Both the position numbers and the translations under genes were made by a program. Positions 52,101 through 60,756 of a stretch of DNA of 64,000 nt are shown in pieces. The stretch spans positions 22,252-86,251 of the forward strand of contig CAYMDH010000011.1 of the NCBI GenBank assembly GCA_964389205.1, given 5' to 3'. The notes under the pieces are model-generated. The model was not told where the DNA came from, did not search any database, and was given only the letters and a program-made list of their open reading frames with translations. The first letter of the stretch is position 1; each line of letters opens with the position of its first letter. This stretch comes from Leptobacterium sp964389205. Its GTDB lineage: Bacteria; Bacteroidota; Bacteroidia; Flavobacteriales; Flavobacteriaceae.

Positions 52101-52790
52101 ATGAAGAAAAGTAATTATAGTTACATATGGGTGTCGTTAATAATCTTAATATTCGGAATTATTTTTGTTCCTAGAATTATTGATCGATTAAAAGAAGGTG
52201 CTACTGTAGATATAAATAGAATAAGCGAATCTAAAGATATACTCTCGTATGTAACATTAAATGGGGAAAAGAGAAAAGTTCCCGATTTTTCTTTTTTCAA
52301 TCAAGATAGTTTGGTAATTACTAATAAAGATTACCTAGGAAAGGTTTATGTTGTTGAATTCTTTTTTACAACCTGCCCTTCTATCTGCCCAATTATGAAT
52401 AAAAACCTAGTAGAAATTCAAAACGAATTAACATCGTTTGATGATTTTGGAATTGCTTCTTTTACCATTAATCCAACGCATGACACTCCTGTAGTATTAA
52501 AAGAATATGCAGAGTTATTTGGAGTGAAAAATTTAGATTGGCATATGTTGACAGGTGATAAAGATGCTATTCATAACTTGTCAAATATAGGTTTCAATAT
52601 CTTTACTCAAGAAAATAGTAACGTAGAAGGAGGTTTTGAACATTCAGGAAGTGTGGCCCTAATAGATAGAGACGGATATATAAGATCTAGAAAAGATCCT
52701 TTTGGAAATATTCTTATATATTATGATATTTTAGAAGAAGAAGGAGTGACAATTTTAAAAGAAGATATTACTAAACTACTTGAAGAATAA
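52101..52790 (+). CDS. SCO1/SenC-type copper chaperone
   Basis: 229 residues with an N-terminal anchor helix. The thioredoxin-like domain carries the copper ligands Cys92 and Cys96 in FFTTCPSICPIM and the third ligand in FEHSGSVALIDRDG, about residue 180. SCO proteins deliver copper to the CuA site of CoxB. The substrate, CoxB, is encoded 35 kb away at 16053. The gene sits in a compact group with the cysteine-free protein upstream and DUF420 downstream (ATG five bases after the stop). Confidence 0.94.
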   Translation: MKKSNYSYIWVSLIILIFGIIFVPRIIDRLKEGATVDINRISESKDILSYVTLNGEKRKVPDFSFFNQDSLVITNKDYLGKVYVVEFFFTTCPSICPIMNKNLVEIQNELTSFDDFGIASFTINPTHDTPVVLKEYAELFGVKNLDWHMLTGDKDAIHNLSNIGFNIFTQENSNVEGGFEHSGSVALIDRDGYIRSRKDPFGNILIYYDILEEEGVTILKEDITKLLEE

Positions 52791-52794
52791 ATTA

Positions 52795-53325
52795 ATGAAT
52801 ACTACTACAGACGATAAAAAATACAATAAATGGATTGTTGTATTATCTATTCTAATTCCTTTAGTAGTAGCTATACTATTTGGTGTAAAGATACCTAATG
52901 TAGCACCCCTGTCTTTCTTGCCTCCAATTTATGCTACTATTAATGGATTGACTGCTATTTTTTTAATAGTAGCTGTTATAGCTATTAAGAACGGTAAAAT
53001 AAGTTTACACGAACGACTTATGAAATTTTGTATTGTACTGTCTGCACTTTTTCTCGTTATGTATGTAGCCTATCATATGACATCACAATCAACTCCCTAT
53101 GGAGGAACTGGAACTATTAGATATGTTTACTTTTTTATTTTAATATCACATATCCTATTATCAATTGCAATTATACCTATGGTGTTGATTACTTATGTCA
53201 GAGCATTATCTAAACGATTTGACAAACACAAAAAATTGGCTAAGATTACGTTCCCAATCTGGCTATATGTTGCTATTACGGGAGTAATTGTATACTTAAT
53301 GATTTCACCATATTATATTCATTAA
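52795..53325 (+). CDS. DUF420 membrane protein
   Basis: 176 residues from the ATG at 52795. An in-frame TTG at 52780 would overlap the SCO1 stop and is less likely. Five membrane helices; the motifs FLPPIYATINGLTAIFLI, LHERLMKFC and YVAYHMTS with a later ILISHILLSI carry conserved His residues and are typical of DUF420. Members of this family are found beside SCO1 and cytochrome oxidase genes (YozB of Bacillus is one), implying a role in oxidase maturation. No biochemical activity is known. Confidence 0.88.
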   Translation: MNTTTDDKKYNKWIVVLSILIPLVVAILFGVKIPNVAPLSFLPPIYATINGLTAIFLIVAVIAIKNGKISLHERLMKFCIVLSALFLVMYVAYHMTSQSTPYGGTGTIRYVYFFILISHILLSIAIIPMVLITYVRALSKRFDKHKKLAKITFPIWLYVAITGVIVYLMISPYYIH

Positions 53326-53334
53326 ATAAAAATT

Positions 53335-53559
53335 TTGAAAAGAAACAATATTGTCATATTAATAATAATCTTCTCATTTTTGCCAGAAATTAATTATGCG
53401 CAATGTGCAATGTGTCGAGCCGTCTTAGAAAGTGGAGATCAACAAGAAACTGCAGAAGGTATTAATAATGGAATCATTTATTTAATGGCAATTCCATATG
53501 TTTTGGTTGGAGCATTGGGGTATTTCATTTTCAAAAGCTTAAAAAAAAAATCTCTTTAA
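53335..53559 (+). CDS. Small secreted membrane protein with CxxC motif
   Basis: 74 residues, starting at a TTG; no ATG fits. A signal-like first helix ends at NYAQ (about 22) and is followed at once by CAMCRAVLESG, then a second helix (about 47-67) and a Lys-rich tail. The mature protein would thus expose a CxxC pair at its periplasmic N-terminus. It is ten bases after DUF420, at the end of the oxidase maturation group, so a thiol or metal-transfer role is plausible. I do not recognise a named family. Confidence 0.72.
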   Translation: MKRNNIVILIIIFSFLPEINYAQCAMCRAVLESGDQQETAEGINNGIIYLMAIPYVLVGALGYFIFKSLKKKSL

Positions 53560-53639
53560 CATACTTTTAACATTTTCACAAATAATATATTGTAACAAAG
53601 TTTGATAATCATAATCTATATATCAAGTGATGTTAGTGT

Positions 53640-53666
53640 TCTTTGATATATCTTAAATATCAAAGA
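53640..53666. promoter_or_regulatory. 10-bp inverted repeat before the ABC export operon
   Basis: TCTTTGATAT (53640-53649) and ATATCAAAGA (53657-53666) are exact complements around a 7-base spacer, 33 bases before the first permease. The motif lacks a T-run, so an operator or a leader hairpin is more likely than a terminator. Confidence 0.5.
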
Positions 53667-53698
53667 AGCAGACGTAAATAACTCTTGACTTATAACTT

Positions 53699-54943
53699 AT
53701 GTTTGATATTGAACGCTGGCAGGAAATCTTTGATACAATTCGAAAAAACAAATTACGAACTTTCCTTACGGGATTATCGGTAGCTTCTGGGATATTTATA
53801 TTGGTTATTCTTTTAGGTTTTGGAAGAGGGCTAGAGAATGGTATCACCAAAGAGTTTGAAGATGATGCTACAAATAGAATATGGGTTTCTACTTGGAGGA
53901 CAACTAAAGAATTTAATGGATTAAATCCAGGGCGCGTCATTCAAATGAATGATGAAAATTATGATTACATACTTTCAGAATTTAACGATGAATTAGAATT
54001 TAAATCAGGAATTTATAGAGTTAATGGAGGTTTAGTAAACTATAAAACTGAATCAGGAAATTATGGAGTTCGAGGGGTAAGTCCAGATTATCAGTTTATA
54101 GAAAATGCTCAAATGTTATCTGGAAGATTTTTAAACTATGATGACTTGTTAGGAGTTCATAAAGTGATTGTTATAAGTGAAAAAATTCAGAAAGAACTTT
54201 TTAAAGATGTCAATCCTATTGACAAGAACATACAAATCGCAGGGCTTAATTTTCAAGTTATAGGAGTATACTCTGATGCAGGAGGATTGCAAGAAGAAAA
54301 TAGGGTTTATATACCAACAACAACTGCTAAAAGAGTGTTTAATGGTGGAAACCGAATTAATAACTTTTCATTTACATTTAAACCTAAAGAGAATTTTCAA
54401 GAAACATTAGAATCTTCTAATCAATTTACTGCAGAATTAGAGAGTTATTTAAAACAATCTCACACAGTGGCTCCAGATGATGAGAGTGCTGTTCGAGTTT
54501 TTAATATTTTAAATGAAACGAAACGATATTATGGGTTAATAGATAATATTAATTTGTTTTTCTGGTTTGTAGGGATTTGTACTATTGTAGCAGGTGTGGT
54601 TGGTGTGAGCAATATTATGCTTATTATCGTAAAAGATCGTACTAGAGAGATAGGCATTCGCAAAGCCTTAGGAGCCAAGCCTTGGGAAATAATTGGAATG
54701 ATTTTACATGAGGCCGTATTTGTAACAGCAGTATCGGGTTTTATAGGTTTTATAGTAAGTATGGGGCTTTTAGAAATATTAGGGCCTAATATTGAAGTAG
54801 ATTATATCGTAAATCCGTCTGTAGATTTTACAATAGCAATTACCATGGTATTTATATTAATTTTTGTAGGTGCCGTTGCTGGTTTTGTGCCAGCTTGGAG
54901 AGCAGCCAGTATAAAACCAATAGAAGCATTGAGAGATGAATAA
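53699..54943 (+). CDS. ABC transporter permease, MacB/FtsX type (first copy, A)
   Basis: 414 residues: N-terminal helix (RTFLTGLSVASGIFILVILLGF), a periplasmic MacB-PCD domain (about 45-270), and three C-terminal helices with GVSNIMLIIVKDRTREIGIRKALGAKPWEI, ending KPIEALRDE. This is the mechanotransmission-type permease seen in MacB and LolCE. It carries no ATPase domain of its own. It is the first gene of a permease-permease-adaptor group that is repeated downstream with an ATPase. Most like the permease at 58256. Confidence 0.92.
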   Translation: MFDIERWQEIFDTIRKNKLRTFLTGLSVASGIFILVILLGFGRGLENGITKEFEDDATNRIWVSTWRTTKEFNGLNPGRVIQMNDENYDYILSEFNDELEFKSGIYRVNGGLVNYKTESGNYGVRGVSPDYQFIENAQMLSGRFLNYDDLLGVHKVIVISEKIQKELFKDVNPIDKNIQIAGLNFQVIGVYSDAGGLQEENRVYIPTTTAKRVFNGGNRINNFSFTFKPKENFQETLESSNQFTAELESYLKQSHTVAPDDESAVRVFNILNETKRYYGLIDNINLFFWFVGICTIVAGVVGVSNIMLIIVKDRTREIGIRKALGAKPWEIIGMILHEAVFVTAVSGFIGFIVSMGLLEILGPNIEVDYIVNPSVDFTIAITMVFILIFVGAVAGFVPAWRAASIKPIEALRDE

Positions 54944-54960
54944 CCTTATAGTGTCTAAAA

Positions 54961-56220
54961 ATGTTTAATAGAGATCGTTGGAGAGAAATATTAGAAGTGC
55001 TAACCACAAATTGGTTTAGAACACTATTGACTGCTTTTGGTGTTTTTTGGGGAATATTTATATTAATTATTTTATTAGCTGTTGGGAAAGGTTTGGAAAC
55101 GGGTGTGAAATTAGATTTTGGTAGTACAGCTACTAATACATTATTTATGTGGTCTCAAACAGTTTCTAAACCTTATAAAGGTTTGTCAAAAGGACGGCGA
55201 TATAATTTTAAAATTGAAGATGTACAATCCATACGTGAAAATGTAGATCACTTACGTTTTATTTCTCCCCGTAATCAACTAGGAGGTTTTAGAGGAGTAG
55301 ATAATGTAGTGCGTGGAATAAATACAGGAGGATTTAATGTATATGGGGATTATCCGGAGATTATTCAGCAAGAGCCTATGCAAATTACTTTGGGAAGATT
55401 TATAAACTATTCTGATATTAATGAAAAGCGTAAAGTAGCTGTAATCGGGAATAGTGTAAAGACAGCTCTGTATGATAGTACAGAAGATCCAATAGGAACA
55501 TTTATAAAAATAAGAGGTATTAATTTTATGGTGGTTGGTACCTATGAAAAAAAATCCAGTGGAGGTGATCGAGAAGAAGAAGAAAGTGAAATTTATGTTC
55601 CTTTTACTTCATTTTCTCAAGTTTTTAATATGGAAGACCGCGTGGGTTGGATGGTTATAACAGCAGAAGATGAATACCCAATCACAGCTTTTAAAGAAAA
55701 TATATTTAATGTAATTAAGCAAAATCATAGAATTCATCCTGAAGATAATAGAGCTGTAGGACATAGTGATTTGTTTGAAGAGTTTAGTCGTGTGGTGCGC
55801 CTTTTTACGGCCTTAAACTTAGTAGCTTACTTTGTAGGGATCTTAGTATTACTCTCAGGTATTATAGGGGTGAGTAATATTATGCTTATTGTAGTGAAAG
55901 AACGAACTAAAGAAATAGGTATTCGTAGGGCTTTAGGAGAGAAACCTTGGTCTATTCGAATACAAATATTAATGGAGTCAGTATTTCTAACAATTATCTC
56001 AGGGATGTGTGGTATTATTTTAGCAACACTTGTTATTTATGGAATTAATTTATTACTGGCTGCTAACGGTCCTGTCGATTTATTTTCAAACCCAACTATT
56101 AACATTAGCGTTGTTATTATTGCATTAATAATTCTTATAGTTTCGGGATTATTAGCAGGCTTAATACCAGCCCAAAGTGCTATAAAAGTTCGCCCAGTAG
56201 AAGCGATTAGAACAGATTAG
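54961..56220 (+). CDS. ABC transporter permease, MacB/FtsX type (first copy, B)
   Basis: 419 residues with the same layout as its neighbour: RTLLTAFGVFWGIFILIILLA at the start, a periplasmic core, and C-terminal helices with GVSNIMLIVVKERTKEIGIRRALGEKPWSI. The segment MWSQTVSKPYKGLSKGRR (about 61-78) is shared with the permease at 59488 (LWTQTTSMPYKGFEKGRR), so these two are the B-type copies. Permeases A and B probably form a heterodimer. The periplasmic adaptor gene follows after 47 bases. Confidence 0.92.
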   Translation: MFNRDRWREILEVLTTNWFRTLLTAFGVFWGIFILIILLAVGKGLETGVKLDFGSTATNTLFMWSQTVSKPYKGLSKGRRYNFKIEDVQSIRENVDHLRFISPRNQLGGFRGVDNVVRGINTGGFNVYGDYPEIIQQEPMQITLGRFINYSDINEKRKVAVIGNSVKTALYDSTEDPIGTFIKIRGINFMVVGTYEKKSSGGDREEEESEIYVPFTSFSQVFNMEDRVGWMVITAEDEYPITAFKENIFNVIKQNHRIHPEDNRAVGHSDLFEEFSRVVRLFTALNLVAYFVGILVLLSGIIGVSNIMLIVVKERTKEIGIRRALGEKPWSIRIQILMESVFLTIISGMCGIILATLVIYGINLLLAANGPVDLFSNPTINISVVIIALIILIVSGLLAGLIPAQSAIKVRPVEAIRTD

Positions 56221-56267
56221 AACAGATTAGAAATAAATACATCAACTAAAATAATACAATCAAAAAA

Positions 56268-57377
56268 ATGAAAAAATCAATAACAATCATCATTTTAATC
56301 TTCATCGTTGTTTCTTTTGGAGGAGCTATGTATTATCTCTATCAAAAGAATAATGAAGACCCTATTACTTATGAAACAGAACTGTCTTCTAAAGAGACAA
56401 TTGTTAAAAAAACAGTAGCAGTAGGGAGTATTTTACCGTTAGAAGAAGTATTTATAAAACCAAACATATCAGGCGTTATCGAAGAAGTATATGTAGAAGG
56501 AGGTGATTTTGTTAAGGCAGGGGATCTTATTGCAAAAATTAGAGTGGTTCCTAACCTTTCGGCTTTGAATACTGCTAGAAATTCAATTCAAACAGCTAAA
56601 ATTAGTTTAGATGATCAAAAAAGGAATTTTGATCGTCAAAAAGAATTGAATATTAAAGGAGTTATTTCAAAAGCAGATTTAGAAAGAGCTGAGGTAAGTT
56701 ATCAACAAGCATTACAAAGTTATAACTCTGCACAACAAAACTATGATATTATAAAAACAGGATCTGCAAAAGGGTTGGGAAGTGCTGCAAATACCTTAAT
56801 AAAATCTACGGTAAACGGTATGATATTAGAAGTTCCTGTCGAAAAAGGAAATCAAGTAATTGAAAGCAATACTTTTAATGATGGTACTACTATAGTGATA
56901 CTAGCAGATGTTAACAAAATGATTTTCGAAGGAAAAGTAGACGAATCTGAAGTAGGGAGAATTAAAGAAGGATTGCCTCTAGAAATTATTGTAGGTGCTA
57001 TAGAAAATAAAACCTTTGATGCTGTACTTGATTATATAGCACCTAAGGGAAAAGCAGAAAACGGTGCTATTCAATTTGAAATTAAAGGAACTTTAGAAAA
57101 ACAAGATACTACTTTCATTAGAGCAGGCTTAAGTGCAAATGCTTCTATTATTTTGGCGAAGGCTGTAGATGTTTTTGCTATTAAAGAAGCTTTGGTGCAA
57201 TACGATCCAGAAACTAAAAATCCTTTTGTTGAAATTGAAACAGGAATACAACAATTTGAACGTAAAGATATTGAACTTGGAGTTAGTGATGGAATTTATG
57301 TTGAGGTTAAAAATGGCATTTCAGATAGTGATAAGATAAAAATCTGGAATAAAATTAAAACTAGCAATAATAATTAA
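56268..57377 (+). CDS. Periplasmic adaptor, HlyD/MacA family (first copy)
   Basis: 369 residues. One N-terminal anchor (about 5-25), a split lipoyl-like barrel (IKPNISGVIEEVYVEGGDFVKAGDLIAKI), an alpha-helical hairpin (about 95-165), and the beta-barrel segment DGTTIVILADVNKMIFEGKVDESEVG. It joins the inner-membrane permeases to the outer-membrane channel. The adaptor at 60757 has nearly the same motif (DGTTIATIADLGKMIFEGKVDEAEVG), a clear paralogue. It ends the first half of the duplicated system; 184 bases then precede the ATPase gene. Confidence 0.92.
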   Translation: MKKSITIIILIFIVVSFGGAMYYLYQKNNEDPITYETELSSKETIVKKTVAVGSILPLEEVFIKPNISGVIEEVYVEGGDFVKAGDLIAKIRVVPNLSALNTARNSIQTAKISLDDQKRNFDRQKELNIKGVISKADLERAEVSYQQALQSYNSAQQNYDIIKTGSAKGLGSAANTLIKSTVNGMILEVPVEKGNQVIESNTFNDGTTIVILADVNKMIFEGKVDESEVGRIKEGLPLEIIVGAIENKTFDAVLDYIAPKGKAENGAIQFEIKGTLEKQDTTFIRAGLSANASIILAKAVDVFAIKEALVQYDPETKNPFVEIETGIQQFERKDIELGVSDGIYVEVKNGISDSDKIKIWNKIKTSNNN

Positions 57378-57561
57378 CATAATGATAACTAGCTTATTAG
57401 TCCAATTATAAGGCATTTAAGTTTTATTTAACATTTTCTTCACAGTTTAATTTGTAACATTTTTTCTAGGCTATAGTCTTATGTTAACAACAAAACGTTT
57501 AAAGTACCATTTTTGAATAAAAATTAATTAGTGTTTAACGCTTCATGATAATTAACTAACC

Positions 57562-58263
57562 ATGATAGAAATAAAAAACCTTCACAAATCCTATAAAATG
57601 GGGAGTAATTCCCTCCATGTATTAAAAGGAATAGATTTTTCTGTAAAAGAAGGAGAATTGGTAGCAATAATGGGGTCCTCTGGTTCAGGTAAATCTACAT
57701 TACTAAATATCTTAGGAATGCTTGATGAGGCAGATTCAGGTGAATATAATTTGGATAATGTTCAAATTAAAAACTTAAACGAAACTAAAGCGGCAAATTA
57801 TAGGAACAAATTTTTAGGATTTGTATTTCAATCATTTAATTTGATTAATTATAAATCTGCGCTAGAAAATGTAGCGCTTCCATTGTATTATCAAAAGGTA
57901 GGAAGAAAAACACGTTTGCAAAAAGCATTAAAATATTTAGAACAAGTTGGACTTAAAGAATGGGCAAACCATTTACCAAATGAATTATCCGGAGGGCAAA
58001 AACAACGTGTAGCCATTGCAAGGGCCATGGCAGCAGAACCAAAAGTATTACTTGCAGATGAACCAACTGGAGCATTGGATAGTACTACTTCGTATGAAGT
58101 GATGGATTTAATTCAACAAATTAACGACCAGGGAAATACGATCCTTATTGTAACACATGAGCCAGATATTGCAGATATGTGTAAAAGAATTGTACATCTT
58201 AAAGATGGTATTATTGAAAAAGATGAAATAGTAAAACAAGTAAGAGCTTCTCAATATGTTTAA
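57562..58263 (+). CDS. ABC transporter ATPase, LolD/MacB type
   Basis: 233 residues: Walker A GSSGSGKST (38-46), Q-loop FVFQSFNLI, signature LSGGQKQRVAIARAM, Walker B VLLADEPTGALD and H-loop IVTHEP. It is the only ATPase among four permeases, so it probably energises both permease pairs. It belongs to the MacB/LolD/FtsE branch, which drives periplasmic rather than transmembrane movement. The 3' end overlaps the next permease by 8 bases. The gap upstream contains a motif also found before the first operon half. Confidence 0.95.
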   Translation: MIEIKNLHKSYKMGSNSLHVLKGIDFSVKEGELVAIMGSSGSGKSTLLNILGMLDEADSGEYNLDNVQIKNLNETKAANYRNKFLGFVFQSFNLINYKSALENVALPLYYQKVGRKTRLQKALKYLEQVGLKEWANHLPNELSGGQKQRVAIARAMAAEPKVLLADEPTGALDSTTSYEVMDLIQQINDQGNTILIVTHEPDIADMCKRIVHLKDGIIEKDEIVKQVRASQYV

Positions 58264-59485
58264 CAGAGACCTTTGGAGTGAAATATGGCATAGTATTAAA
58301 AGCAACAGGCTTCGTACCTTTTTAACAGGGTTTTCGGTAGCATGGGGTATTTTTATTCTTGTTATATTATTAGCATCTGTAAAAGGATTGCAAAATGGAG
58401 TAACTAAGCAATTGAACGATGATGCTTCCAATGCAATTTTTATATATCCAAATGCTACTTCAAAACCCTATGGTGGTTTTGAGGCAGGAAGAAGAATTGT
58501 TTTTAAAAATCAAGACATTGAGTTTATAAAGCAGAGCTATCCTGGATATTATGAATTTGTTTCTCCTAGATTTAGACGTGGAGTAGATGCTAAATATAAA
58601 AAAGAGACAGGTAATTATACAGTGGTAGCAGTAAATCCTTCATATAGAACTATAGAACGTACAGTAATAAATAAGGGAAGATATCTAAATGAAAATGATA
58701 TCAAAAACAAAACTAAGGTAGCTGTCATAGGAAGAAAGGTTGTAGAAGAGTTATTTAAACTTGAAGATCCAATAGGGAATTATGTAACTTTTAACGACTT
58801 TGTATTTAAAGTAATTGGTGTTTTTTCAGATGAAGGAAACGAACGGGAAGAGAGTAATATTTATGCGCCTATTACTACCATGCAACAATTGTATGGAAAT
58901 ACGGATGAGATTAATGATATTGCCATGACCTATAACCCAAATTTTAATTTGGCTAGAGCAATTAATTTTTCAGATGATATAGAAAGGAGTTTGAAAAGAC
59001 GTTTGGTTATTGATCCTGATGATCAAAGTGCTTTTTTTATGAATAATTCTGCCGAAGCATTTTCAGATATCTCTAATTTCACACTGGTATTGAGATGGAT
59101 GGGTATCGCTATTGGAGTCTTAATACTAATAGCAGGTATCGTTGGTATAGGTAATATATTAGTTTTTATTATAAAAGAGAGAACTAAGGAGATAGGAATT
59201 AGAAAAGCATTGGGTGCCAGACCTTTCGAAGTTATAAAACTCGTATTATTGGAATCTGTATTTATCACTTCTTTTTCTGGTATGGGAGGATTAATATTCG
59301 CAATGGGGTTGGTGTCGTTAATATCTCCTTTAGTAGATGCTCCTGCATTTTCAAACCCTTCAGTAGATACTGTCACAGTTGTTGTTGCAACTGTAGTTTT
59401 AATAGTTTCAGGAGTGTTAGCCGGATTGATACCTGCCTTAAAGGCAGCAAAAGTTAAACCTATTGTAGCATTAAGAGCCGATTAG
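58256..59485 (+). CDS. ABC transporter permease, MacB/FtsX type (second copy, A)
   Basis: 409 residues: RLRTFLTGFSVAWGIFILVILLA at the first helix, a periplasmic domain with the NYTVVAVNPSYRTIE segment, and C-terminal helices with GIGNILVFIIKERTKEIGIRKALGARPFEV, ending KPIVALRAD. The first 50 residues are very close to the permease at 53699, so it is the second A-type copy. It starts inside the ATPase gene (8-base overlap) and ends two bases before the next permease, so the ATPase and both permeases must be made together. Confidence 0.93.
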   Translation: MFNRDLWSEIWHSIKSNRLRTFLTGFSVAWGIFILVILLASVKGLQNGVTKQLNDDASNAIFIYPNATSKPYGGFEAGRRIVFKNQDIEFIKQSYPGYYEFVSPRFRRGVDAKYKKETGNYTVVAVNPSYRTIERTVINKGRYLNENDIKNKTKVAVIGRKVVEELFKLEDPIGNYVTFNDFVFKVIGVFSDEGNEREESNIYAPITTMQQLYGNTDEINDIAMTYNPNFNLARAINFSDDIERSLKRRLVIDPDDQSAFFMNNSAEAFSDISNFTLVLRWMGIAIGVLILIAGIVGIGNILVFIIKERTKEIGIRKALGARPFEVIKLVLLESVFITSFSGMGGLIFAMGLVSLISPLVDAPAFSNPSVDTVTVVVATVVLIVSGVLAGLIPALKAAKVKPIVALRAD

Positions 59486-59487
59486 TT

Positions 59488-60744
59488 ATGGGATTATTTG
59501 ATAGAGATTTATGGAGTGAAGTTTTAGGGACGCTGACAAAAAATATAATGCGAACCTTTTTAACAACCTTAGGTGTTATTTTCGCAATTATTATCCTTGT
59601 TTTATTATTAGGGTCTACTAACGGTATGGCAAATGGATTTGATAAAGTATTTGCCGGTACAGCTACTAATAGTATGTTTTTATGGACCCAAACCACATCA
59701 ATGCCTTATAAAGGTTTTGAAAAAGGACGAAGAATACAGTTTACTTTAGAAGATGCAGAACTAATAAAGAAACAAGTAAAGGAAATAGATTTAATAGCTC
59801 CCAGAATTCAGTTAGGTAATTTCCAAGGTACAGTAACAGTAAACAGATTAGGTAAAACCAGTGGTTCTAGTGTATATGGGGATTATCCAGCCATAGATAA
59901 TGTTTCCAAGAAACGAATTATTGAAGGTAGATTTCTAAATCAAACAGATTTGGATGAAGCTAAAAAAGTATGTGTAATAGGATTAGATACGTATAAATTA
60001 TTATTTGATAAAGGGGAAAATGCAGTTGGGAAAACTATTCAAATCAATGGAATTTATTTTTCAGTAGTAGGTGTTTATAAACAAAATGGGAATATTAATT
60101 TTGATGGAGAAAATACCGTCCATTTACCATTTTCTACTTTTCAAAAGGCTTTTAATACAGGAAATGTAATAGGCTGGATGTCTATATTAGTAGAACCAGG
60201 AAAACAAGTATCTATTGCCGAGAAAAAAATAAAAGATATTTTAAAACGCAAATACGATGTGCATCCTGAGGATCCAAGAGCTTTTGGTTCTTTCGATTTT
60301 TCTCAGATTTTTACAGGTATTAGTGCCGTCACTATAGGACTGAAAGGTTTTTCCATAATAGTTGGAGGACTTACCCTCTTAGCTGGAATAATAGCTGTTA
60401 GTAATATTTTGTTAATTACTGTAAAAGAACGAACCAACGAAATTGGAGTACGAAGAGCATTAGGAGCTACTCCTAAGGTTATTCGAAGGCAAATAATTTT
60501 AGAATCAATTGTATTAACATTATTCGCTGGTATTATTGGTCTTGTTATATCAGTTGGAATATTACACTTTTTAGATATAAAATATGGAGACGGAGATGGG
60601 TTTCCTTTTTCAAATCCATCAGTAAGTATCCCTCAATTAATATTTTCATTTTCGCTAATGATTTTTTTAAGCACTCTTATAGGGCTTATCCCAGCGAATA
60701 GAGCAGTAAAGATAAAACCAATAGAAGCATTAAGAGAAGAATAA
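59488..60744 (+). CDS. ABC transporter permease, MacB/FtsX type (second copy, B)
   Basis: 418 residues: RTFLTTLGVIFAIIILVLLLG first helix, MacB-PCD domain, and C-terminal helices with AVSNILLITVKERTNEIGVRRALGATPKVI, ending KPIEALREE. It shares LWTQTTSMPYKGFEKGRR with the B-type permease at 54961. It probably pairs with the permease before it under the single ATPase. The adaptor gene follows 12 bases downstream. Confidence 0.93.
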   Translation: MGLFDRDLWSEVLGTLTKNIMRTFLTTLGVIFAIIILVLLLGSTNGMANGFDKVFAGTATNSMFLWTQTTSMPYKGFEKGRRIQFTLEDAELIKKQVKEIDLIAPRIQLGNFQGTVTVNRLGKTSGSSVYGDYPAIDNVSKKRIIEGRFLNQTDLDEAKKVCVIGLDTYKLLFDKGENAVGKTIQINGIYFSVVGVYKQNGNINFDGENTVHLPFSTFQKAFNTGNVIGWMSILVEPGKQVSIAEKKIKDILKRKYDVHPEDPRAFGSFDFSQIFTGISAVTIGLKGFSIIVGGLTLLAGIIAVSNILLITVKERTNEIGVRRALGATPKVIRRQIILESIVLTLFAGIIGLVISVGILHFLDIKYGDGDGFPFSNPSVSIPQLIFSFSLMIFLSTLIGLIPANRAVKIKPIEALREE

Positions 60745-60756
60745 ATTTAAGTAACC

